From DASUGM01 sp036274055 (lineage in GTDB: Bacteria; Acidobacteriota; Vicinamibacteria; Vicinamibacterales; SCN-69-37): a stretch of DNA of 6,886 bases. The stretch's first letter is position 1, and each line of letters opens with the position of its first letter. Both the position numbers and the translations under genes were made by a program. Location: positions 1-6,886 of the forward strand of contig DASUGM010000195.1 in NCBI GenBank assembly GCA_036274055.1, read 5' to 3'. Under the pieces are notes generated by a model. It was not told where the DNA came from. It was given only the letters and a program-made list of their open reading frames with translations, and ran no database searches. This document shows, in pieces, positions 1 through 5,711 of this stretch.

Positions 1-40
1 GGTCAGACCCCTTTTAGGGGTCTGACCCTTGTTTGACCCC
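1..40. repeat. Palindromic GGTCAGACCCC repeat with degenerate third arm
   Basis: Bases 1-12 (GGTCAGACCCCT) and 16-27 (AGGGGTCTGACC) form a perfect 12-bp inverted repeat around a 3-base TTT loop. Bases 31-40 (GTTTGACCCC) repeat the right arm in direct orientation with one mismatch to GTCTGACCCC. The element starts at the window edge, so it may be longer. It lies 13 bases past the murA stop codon and could fold in the mRNA and end the operon transcript, but no T-tract can be seen because the sequence stops. Similar GGGGTCAGACCCC palindromes are, from memory, dispersed intergenic repeats in some high-GC genomes and often lie near REP-associated tyrosine transposases. Calling this such a repeat is inference. 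Confidence 0.75.
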
Positions 41-1300
41 CTACTCCGCGCGCGCCACCTGCGCTCCCAGCCCGGTCAGTCGTTCGACGAGCTGAGCGTA
101 ACCGCGCTCGACGGTTTCGATCTCGAGGACCGTGCTCTTCCCTTCCGCCGCGAGCGCGGCGGCGATCAGCGCCATCCCCGAGCGAATATCCCGACTGTCG
201 AGCGTCCGGCCCTTGAGCGTCGTCGGCCCGCTGACGATGATCCGGTGCGGGTCGCAGAGGAACAAATCGGCGCGCATCGCGCTGAGCTGCTCGAGCGCGA
301 ACAACCGCAGCTCGTACATCCAGTCGTGGACCAGCGTGCGGCCGCTCGCCTGCGTGGCCAGCACGGTGACGAGGCTGACGATGTCCGATGGAAATCCCGG
401 CCACAGTCCGGTGGTGATCCGGCGCGCGCAGACCAGCCGCGACGGCCGGACGACGAAGCGCTGATCCTCGAGATCGAACTGCAGATCCATCTCCTCGAGC
501 ACCGCGGTGATCGGCTCGAGATCCTGCGCGTACACGCCGGTGATCTCGACGTCGCCGCCGGTGATCGCCCCGACCACCCCCCACGACGCGGCCTCGATGT
601 AATCGCCGCGCAGCGTGTGCGTCGCGCCCTTCGGCTCGGGTGGCCCGGCGATGCGCAGGGTCGACGTCCCGATCCCCTCGATCTGCGCGCCCATCTTCAC
701 CAGGAACTCGCACAGCTCGATGACGTGCGGCTCGCAGGCGGCGTTGCGGATCTCGGTGACGCCGGCGGCGCGCGCCGCGGCGATCAGCGCCGTCTCGGTG
801 CCGGTGACCGACGCCTCGAGCAGATACATCGACGCGCCGTGCAGGCCATCGGGCGCCTCGAGCTCGTGGCCGGTTTCCTTCTCGACGACGCGCGCCCCCA
901 TGGCGAGCAGGGCTCGCACGTGAGTCGAGATCGTGCGCCGCGCCGGGAAATCGCCTCCGGGCGGCGCGAGCACGGCGCGTCCGGTCCGCGCCAGCAGCGC
1001 GCCGAGCAAGAGCACCGAGCCGCGCAGCCGGCCGACCAGGCGCGGGTCAGGCTCCGACGAGCTGATGCCGCCGCAGGTGACCTTGAGCGTGCTCGTGCCG
1101 CGCCCTTCGACGCGCGCGCCCAGCGAATGCAGCAGCGACAGCATCACCGTGACATCGCGGATTTGCGGAACGTTGTGAATGACGCACGTCTCCGTCGTCA
1201 GCACGCACGCGGCCAGCAGCGGCAGGGCCGCGTTCTTGTTGCCCTCGACGGCAATGCGGCCGGACAGGCGCCGGCCGCCTTCGATCACGAGATTCGCCAT
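41..1300 (-). CDS. murA: UDP-N-acetylglucosamine 1-carboxyvinyltransferase MurA, Asp-type active site
   Basis: MurA transfers enolpyruvate from PEP to UDP-GlcNAc in the cytoplasm, the first committed step of peptidoglycan synthesis. The 419-residue product matches the usual length of about 420. Visible landmarks are the N-terminal GNKNAALP (20-27, with the substrate-binding Lys22), RLRGSVLLLGALLAR (91-105), the active-site loop PGGDFPARR (114-122), PGFPSD (301-306, Asp306 in the general-base position) and VERGY (397-401). The loop residue that is Cys115 in E. coli is Asp117 here. Asp in this position is known in mycobacterial and chlamydial MurA and gives intrinsic fosfomycin insensitivity, so resistance is expected. 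Other motifs are also divergent: YELRLF at 329-334 stands where ENRF-type sequence is usual. The ATG at 1300 is chosen because the protein then starts MANLVIEGG as in the family; it follows the murB stop by one base. It is the last gene of the operon. A specialised paralog or EPSP-synthase-like relative is the main alternative. Confidence 0.92.
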   Translation of the reverse strand: MANLVIEGGRRLSGRIAVEGNKNAALPLLAACVLTTETCVIHNVPQIRDVTVMLSLLHSLGARVEGRGTSTLKVTCGGISSSEPDPRLVGRLRGSVLLLGALLARTGRAVLAPPGGDFPARRTISTHVRALLAMGARVVEKETGHELEAPDGLHGASMYLLEASVTGTETALIAAARAAGVTEIRNAACEPHVIELCEFLVKMGAQIEGIGTSTLRIAGPPEPKGATHTLRGDYIEAASWGVVGAITGGDVEITGVYAQDLEPITAVLEEMDLQFDLEDQRFVVRPSRLVCARRITTGLWPGFPSDIVSLVTVLATQASGRTLVHDWMYELRLFALEQLSAMRADLFLCDPHRIIVSGPTTLKGRTLDSRDIRSGMALIAAALAAEGKSTVLEIETVERGYAQLVERLTGLGAQVARAE

Positions 1301-1301
1301 G

Positions 1302-2243
1302 TCAGAACGTCCCCAGGAACACGACTTCGTCGCGCAACTCGACGTCAAACGCGTTCTTGACGCCGAGGCGCGCGTCTTCGATGAGCGCGCGGATGTCAGC
1401 CGCGGTCGCGCCGCCGCGGTTGACGATGAAGTTGGCGTGCACGTCCGAGATCTCGGCGCCGCCGCGGCGCCGGCCCTTCAGGCCGGCGCGGTCCACGAGC
1501 GCGCCGGCAGAGGCCGGAATGCCCGCCGGCACACGGTCGCGTTCGGGATCAGGGTTTTGAAAGACGCATCCGGCGCTTGGCAGCGCCAGGGGCTGCGTGC
1601 GTTTGCGGAAGGCCAGCGACTCGCGGGCCCGGGCCCGCAAATCGTGCGACACACCCGGCTCGCAGCGAATCTCGGCCCACACCGCGACTTCGCCGGTACG
1701 TTGCAGCCGGCTGGTGTCGTACGCAAATCCCATGTCGGCGCTGGCCACATCGACGAGCGTGCCCTCGGGCGTCGCGACCTGCACCATCGTGATCAGGTCG
1801 CCGATGTTCTGTCTGGCCCAGTGCGCGTTGCCGTAAATTGCACCGCCCACCGTGCCCGGCGTGCCGGCCCAGCGCTCGACCGCGGCGAGGCCGCGGGAAA
1901 TCGTCCACCGCACCAGCCCGTTGATGGTCACTCCCGCCTCCGCCCTGATCCTGTCAGACACCGGCTGCGAGATTTCGGTGAGATGGAGCCGGATGACGAC
2001 ACCGCGGACGCCGGCGTCGGCGACCAGCACATTCGATCCGCCGCCGAGCACCGTGACCGGCACCGCATGCTTGGTCGCCGCGGCCAGGACGTCGCGCAGC
2101 ATCCCGATCGATCGCACGCGCGCCAGGAGATCGGCGCGCCCGCCGACGCCGAACGTCGTGAACGGCGCAAGCGGCACGTCGGCCTTGAAATCCGCGGTGC
2201 CAAGCAGCGGACCGACACGCGCGACGAACCCCTTGAGATCCAT
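1302..2243 (-). CDS. murB: UDP-N-acetylenolpyruvoylglucosamine reductase MurB (type II)
   Basis: MurB is a cytoplasmic FAD enzyme that uses NADPH to reduce the MurA product to UDP-MurNAc. The 313-residue protein shows the FAD-fold motifs TTFGVGGRAD (29-38) and VLGGGSNVLV (65-74), the middle motif GTPGTVGGAIYGNA (127-140), PSAGCVFQNP (222-231) and a C-terminal DEVVFLG (305-311) whose Glu306 fits the conserved catalytic Glu. Length and the PSAG motif fit the shorter type II class. Two active-site positions differ from E. coli MurB: the proton-donor Ser229 position is Cys226, a replacement I recall from other type II enzymes, and the Arg159 position in the YRxS motif is Asp176 (YDTS), with Arg179 nearby. 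The start at 2243 lies 6 bases after the mpl stop, and the stop is one base before murA. Its product is the acceptor substrate of Mpl, encoded just upstream. Confidence 0.94.
   Translation of the reverse strand: MDLKGFVARVGPLLGTADFKADVPLAPFTTFGVGGRADLLARVRSIGMLRDVLAAATKHAVPVTVLGGGSNVLVADAGVRGVVIRLHLTEISQPVSDRIRAEAGVTINGLVRWTISRGLAAVERWAGTPGTVGGAIYGNAHWARQNIGDLITMVQVATPEGTLVDVASADMGFAYDTSRLQRTGEVAVWAEIRCEPGVSHDLRARARESLAFRKRTQPLALPSAGCVFQNPDPERDRVPAGIPASAGALVDRAGLKGRRRGGAEISDVHANFIVNRGGATAADIRALIEDARLGVKNAFDVELRDEVVFLGTF
1310..1314 (-). promoter_or_regulatory. Probable ribosome binding site of murA
   Basis: On the minus strand GGGGA ends 9 bases before the ATG at 1300, inside the 3' end of murB. 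It supports that start over an upstream in-frame ATG at 1348, which would add 16 unconserved residues and overlap murB by 47 bases. The other operon genes show only weak or no Shine-Dalgarno sequence. Confidence 0.5.
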
Positions 2244-2249
2244 CGCTGC

Positions 2250-3653
2250 CTATTCCGGCGTCTCGCCGCCGAGCACCGCCAGCAGCCGATCGTGGATCCC
2301 GTCGAAGCCGCCATTCGACATCAGGACCACCAGGTCGCCGTCGCCGGCTTCAGCGGCGACGGTGCGGACGATATCTGCGACCGGCATGCAGCGCGCCCGG
2401 CCGCCGGCGCGGGTCACGTCCTTGACGACGTCGTCGACGGAGAGCCGCTCGGCCTCGGGCAGCGTCGATCGAAAGACCGGCGCGAGAATCACCTCGTCGG
2501 CGCCCGAGTCGATGAAGGCGCGCGCGAATTCGTTCTGAAAGATCCGCCGGCAGGACGTCGCCGAGCGCGGCTCGAAGATCGCCCAGATTCTCCGATCGGG
2601 GTGTGAGGCGCGGAGCGCACGCAGGGTCTCGAGAATCGCCGTCGGATGATGCGCGAAGTCGTCGTAAATCGAGACGCCGCGCGCGATGCCGCGGAGCTCC
2701 AGCCGGCGTCGCACGCCTTGAAAGTCCGCGAGGCCGCGGCGCATTTCCTCGGGTGACAGGCCGGCCGCGTAACCGACCGCCAGCGCCGCCAGCGCGTTGC
2801 GGACGTTGTGCATGCCGTGCAGCGGCACCGCGAAGTGGCCGAGCGGCTCGCCGCGGAACGTGAGCTGAAACCGCGTCCGGCCGCCCATCGGCTCGACCTC
2901 TGAGGCCCGCCAGTCGGCGTCATCGGCGAAGCCCACGGTTTGCACCGCGCACCGCGCGATCGGCGCGAGCATCGCCGTTTCCGGCGAATCGGCGCCGAGG
3001 ATCAGTGTTCCGCTCTTCGGAATCAGGTTGACGAACCGCCGGAAGGCGACGCGCAGCGACTCCATGTCCGGGTAGATGTCGGCGTGGTCGTATTCGAGAT
3101 TGCCGACCACCGCGATGTCCGGCAGGTACTTCAGGAACTTCGCGGTCTTGTCGAAGAACGCGCTGTCGTACTCGTCGCCTTCGATGACGAAGTCGCGTCC
3201 GGCGCCCAACCGATAACTGCCGTCGAAGTTGATGGCGATGCCGCCGACGAGCACGCTCGGATCGAGGTTGCCGTGCGTGAGCAGCCATCCCGCCAGTGCG
3301 GTGGTCGTCGTCTTGCCGTGCGTGCCGGCGATCACGACCGAGCGCGCGCTCCACAGGAAATGCTCGCGGATCGCTTCCGGCAGCGAGACGTAGCGGATCT
3401 TTCGATCGAGCACTTCCTCGAGCTCGAGGTTGCCGCGCGAGATCGCGTTGCCGACGACGACGACGTTGAGGTCGGGCGTGATCTGCTTCGGATCGTAGCC
3501 GTCGAAGACCGTGATCTGCTCGCGCGCGAGAAACTCGCTCATCGGCGGATACACCGCGTGGTCGGATCCCTGCACGTCGTGACCGCGTGCCTTGAGCATC
3601 GCCGCCAGCGTCGCCATCGCCGTGCCGCAGATGCCGATGAAGTGGATGCGCAT
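2250..3653 (-). CDS. mpl: UDP-MurNAc:L-alanyl-gamma-D-glutamyl-meso-DAP ligase Mpl
   Basis: Mpl is a cytoplasmic ATP-dependent ligase of the Mur family. It attaches recycled L-Ala-gamma-D-Glu-meso-DAP directly to UDP-MurNAc, bypassing MurC, MurD and MurE. The 467-residue protein (E. coli about 457) has an N-terminal Rossmann domain beginning MRIHFIGICGTAM (1-13), YPPMS (35-39), the P-loop GTHGKTTTT (110-118), EGDEYDSAFFDK (158-169), NLEYDHADIYPD (185-196), HGMHNVRNALAAL (279-291), YDDFAHHPTAI (330-340) and MSNGGFDGIH (445-454). YPPMS, EYDSAFFDK, EPRS (361-364) and MSNGGF are Mpl hallmarks and separate it from MurC, the alternative that a simple Mur-ligase match would give. It sits directly before murB, the place murC usually holds in cell-wall clusters. 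It starts 9 bases after the ldcA stop, with no clear ribosome binding site. Confidence 0.95.
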   Translation of the reverse strand: MRIHFIGICGTAMATLAAMLKARGHDVQGSDHAVYPPMSEFLAREQITVFDGYDPKQITPDLNVVVVGNAISRGNLELEEVLDRKIRYVSLPEAIREHFLWSARSVVIAGTHGKTTTTALAGWLLTHGNLDPSVLVGGIAINFDGSYRLGAGRDFVIEGDEYDSAFFDKTAKFLKYLPDIAVVGNLEYDHADIYPDMESLRVAFRRFVNLIPKSGTLILGADSPETAMLAPIARCAVQTVGFADDADWRASEVEPMGGRTRFQLTFRGEPLGHFAVPLHGMHNVRNALAALAVGYAAGLSPEEMRRGLADFQGVRRRLELRGIARGVSIYDDFAHHPTAILETLRALRASHPDRRIWAIFEPRSATSCRRIFQNEFARAFIDSGADEVILAPVFRSTLPEAERLSVDDVVKDVTRAGGRARCMPVADIVRTVAAEAGDGDLVVLMSNGGFDGIHDRLLAVLGGETPE

Positions 3654-3662
3654 CGCCGGTGC

Positions 3663-4610
3663 CTAGGCCGCCGCGGCGGCTTCGTCGAACACCAGCCGCG
3701 GCCGCGGGCCGCCGATGGCGCGGACCGCGACGCCAAACGGAACAGTGAACAGCGGCGTCACGGTGTGGCCGGACGGATAGCCGAAGAGCACGGGGCCGCT
3801 GAAGTCGCGGAAAACATCCGCGACCTGGCCGCGGCCGGTGACGACGCCATCGGGCTCATCGCAGCGCGGAAACTGGCCGCAGACGATCGCGCTCGCTCGC
3901 GACAGCACGCCGGCCTGCTGGAGCTGCGTCAACATCCGGCGGATGCGATACGGGCGCTCGCCGACTTCGTCGAGAAACAGCACGGCGCCGGCGGGCGGCG
4001 CAAATGGCCACGGCGTCCCCAGCGACCCGACCAGCTGCGAGATCGTACCGCCGAACAGCGACCCCACTGCCTCGCCGCTCTTCAGCGCCGTCAAGCCGTC
4101 CGGGGATTGCTCGCCCAATGCCTTGACGGACAGCGCCGTCAGGAACGTCGCGGCGTCGTACGCCGACGTCCCGGCGGCGAGGCGGCCCTCGAGCATCGGT
4201 CCGTGAATCGACACCAGCCCGGCGTGGCAGTTGAGAAACGTGTGCAGCGAGGTGATGTCGCTGTAGCCGACGAGCGCCGTGCGCGACGCCGCGACCTCCG
4301 CCGGGTCGAGCCCCGGCAACACTTCGACGCTGCCGTAGCCGCCGCGAACCGCGACGATCGCGTCGATGCCGCGATCGCGCCAGGCGTCCATCAGCGCGCG
4401 CGTGCGCGCCGCGATCGATCCGGCGACAATCGGTTCGCGTTCAAACACCGACTCGGAAAACACCGGCTCGAAGCCGAGCCGGCGGAGCTCGGCGACGCCG
4501 GCGTCGAAGTCTTCCTGCTTGAACGCGCTCGCCGGCGCCACGATGGCGACGCGGCTGCCGGCCGCGGCGGGCCGGCACTTGATCAACCCGCAAGCGGTGC
4601 GTGGGGTCAC
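3663..4610 (-). CDS. ldcA: Murein tetrapeptide LD-carboxypeptidase, family S66
   Basis: S66 LD-carboxypeptidases remove the terminal D-Ala from recycled tetrapeptides (free, or attached to anhMurNAc or UDP-MurNAc), giving the tripeptide form that Mpl uses. The 315-residue product starts at a GTG whose last two bases overlap the nagZ stop (GTGA, 4-base overlap), implying translational coupling. There is no signal peptide, so it should be cytoplasmic. Seen in order: RVAIVAPAS (20-28), VRGGYGS (88-94), the nucleophile motif GYSDIT (115-120, Ser117), FLDEVGERPYRIRRML (212-227) and GYPSGH (277-282, His282). The triad Glu, usually first in an E-D/E pair, appears as Asp214 followed by Glu215. The MccF branch of S66, which gives microcin C or nucleotide-peptide immunity, is the main alternative function; the neighbours favour recycling. 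The much longer upstream reading frame lies inside nagZ and is not family-like. Confidence 0.9.
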   Translation of the reverse strand: MTPRTACGLIKCRPAAAGSRVAIVAPASAFKQEDFDAGVAELRRLGFEPVFSESVFEREPIVAGSIAARTRALMDAWRDRGIDAIVAVRGGYGSVEVLPGLDPAEVAASRTALVGYSDITSLHTFLNCHAGLVSIHGPMLEGRLAAGTSAYDAATFLTALSVKALGEQSPDGLTALKSGEAVGSLFGGTISQLVGSLGTPWPFAPPAGAVLFLDEVGERPYRIRRMLTQLQQAGVLSRASAIVCGQFPRCDEPDGVVTGRGQVADVFRDFSGPVLFGYPSGHTVTPLFTVPFGVAVRAIGGPRPRLVFDEAAAAA

Positions 4611-5689
4611 AGCCAGGCGGCCATGTCCCGGGCCACCGCCTGATGCGCCGCCGATCCGATCACGTCGAGCCCGATCGGCGCCTGGTGCGGCTGCGGGCCG
4701 AGGAATTTGACTTTCGATTTGTGCTGCCGCGCGAGGGCGTCGTCGATCCGCTTCTGCGTCAACCGGCCCGACTCGGCGGCGCGAATCAGGGCCTCGAGCG
4801 CTTCGGACTGCGCGTCGACGGTCGAGTTGCACAGCAGCAGCGCGTCGCAACCCGCCGAGATCGCCGCGACGCACGCCTCCGGCAGGGGCATCGTCGCGCT
4901 GACGGCTTTCATCCCGAGGTCATCGCTGATGACGACGCCGCCGTACCCAAGATCGTGCTTGAGGATGGAAATGCCCGCCGGCGACAACGACACCGGCACG
5001 TCGGCGTCGATCGCCGGCACCAGGACGTGCGCCGTCATGATCGTCGCGACGTCCTCGGCAATCGCGCGCTTGAAGGGCAGGAGTTCGATCGCCTCGAGCC
5101 GGCGCCGATCGTGCTCGACCACCGGCAACGCGTCGTGAGAATCGAGGCTGGTATCGCCGTGCCCGGGAAAGTGTTTGCCGCAGGCCGAAATCCCGGCGTG
5201 CTGAAGCGTCTGAATCATCACCGCGCCCAGCCGCGCGACGTCCTCGGCCTTTGCCGCGAGCGCGCGATCGCCGATCACCGGGTTGGCCGGGTTGGTGTGG
5301 ACATCGAGGACCGGCACGTAGTCGAGGTTGATGCCGACCGCGCGCAATTCCGCGGCCAGCGCCGCGGCGAAACGAGCCGCCAGCGCCGCGTCACCGCTGC
5401 GGCCGAGCGTGCGCGCCGGCGGCCACTCGGTAAACGGCGACTTCAGCCGCGCGACGCGGCCGCCCTCTTGATCGACGCTGATCCAGAACGGCCATTCCGG
5501 CGCCAGCGCCGCGACCTCGCGCGACAGCTCGGCGACTTGCTGCGGCTCGACGATGTTGCGGGCAAAGTAGATGACGCCGCCGAGATCGAACGCGGCGACG
5601 AGGCGGCGAAGATCGTCGGGCGCCGTGTGACCGCTGAAACCGACGATCGCCAGCCGGCCGATGCGGCGTCGAAGCTCCCGAAGCGACAT
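4607..5689 (-). CDS. nagZ: Beta-N-acetylglucosaminidase NagZ, glycoside hydrolase family 3
   Basis: NagZ cleaves GlcNAc from GlcNAc-anhMurNAc-peptides imported during cell-wall recycling. The 360-residue protein is a single GH3 TIM-barrel domain: GGVIYFARN (37-45), DQEGGRVARL (73-82, substrate-binding region), KHFPGHGDT (172-180) followed by the catalytic DSH loop (Asp183-His185, acid/base dyad) and SDDLGM (255-260), whose first Asp, Asp256, should be the nucleophile. The KHFPGHGxT..DSH signature is diagnostic of the NagZ branch. There is no signal peptide or C-terminal beta-sandwich, which fits a cytoplasmic recycling enzyme. The ATG at 5689 gives MSLRELRRRIG and the usual N-terminus. In-frame ATGs at 5719 and 5770 would lie across the divergent promoter and inside the neighbouring kinase gene. 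It is the first gene of the operon, and its stop overlaps the ldcA start. In some bacteria NagZ products also signal beta-lactamase induction, but no ampC or ampR is here. Confidence 0.95.
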   Translation of the reverse strand: MSLRELRRRIGRLAIVGFSGHTAPDDLRRLVAAFDLGGVIYFARNIVEPQQVAELSREVAALAPEWPFWISVDQEGGRVARLKSPFTEWPPARTLGRSGDAALAARFAAALAAELRAVGINLDYVPVLDVHTNPANPVIGDRALAAKAEDVARLGAVMIQTLQHAGISACGKHFPGHGDTSLDSHDALPVVEHDRRRLEAIELLPFKRAIAEDVATIMTAHVLVPAIDADVPVSLSPAGISILKHDLGYGGVVISDDLGMKAVSATMPLPEACVAAISAGCDALLLCNSTVDAQSEALEALIRAAESGRLTQKRIDDALARQHKSKVKFLGPQPHQAPIGLDVIGSAAHQAVARDMAAWL

Positions 5690-5697
5690 TCGACCGC

Positions 5698-5707
5698 CAT
5701 TATAATG
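5698..5707. promoter_or_regulatory. Overlapping divergent -10 elements (CATTATAATG palindrome)
   Basis: CATTATAATG is a perfect 10-bp palindrome and the only clear AT-rich spot between the divergent genes. It gives a consensus TATAAT on the plus strand (5701-5706) and on the minus strand (5704 down to 5699), sharing four base pairs. Usual -10 spacing predicts starts near 5712-5713 (+) and 5690-5693 (-). These lie at the kinase GTG (5712) and 0-4 bases before the nagZ ATG (5689). No convincing TTGACA -35 is seen on either strand, and any -35 would lie inside the opposite gene. Promoter function is inferred; the palindrome and hexamers are seen directly. Confidence 0.65.
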
Positions 5708-5711
5708 CGCC

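Noticed and set aside
1..27. Confident rho-independent terminator for the operon
   Set aside because: The stem is good, but the T-tract position for the minus-strand transcript lies outside the window, so a terminator call cannot be supported over a repeat element.
29..1360. Long plus-strand open frame opposite murA
   Set aside because: It is the antisense shadow of murA: an Arg/His/Asp/Ala-rich translation with no motifs, as expected in GC-rich DNA.
2250..3653. Calling this gene murC
   Set aside because: Its position before murB invites it, but YPPMS, EYDSAFFDK, EPRS and MSNGGF match Mpl, not MurC.
2940..4643. 567-codon plus-strand open frame opposite mpl and ldcA
   Set aside because: It is the longest open frame in the window, but it covers two genes with full family motifs on the minus strand, and its own translation is low-complexity Arg/Asp/His-rich. 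Length alone means little at this GC content.
4611..4874. N-terminal extension of the LD-carboxypeptidase to an ATG at 4874
   Set aside because: The added 88 residues are an out-of-frame reading of the nagZ 3' end, Arg-rich and unlike S66 proteins; the GTG overlapping the nagZ stop gives the normal length.
5676..5684. A -35 box for the kinase promoter
   Set aside because: At spacings of 15-19 bases from the plus-strand TATAAT the sequence is GC-rich with no resemblance to TTGACA; the minus-strand side is no better.
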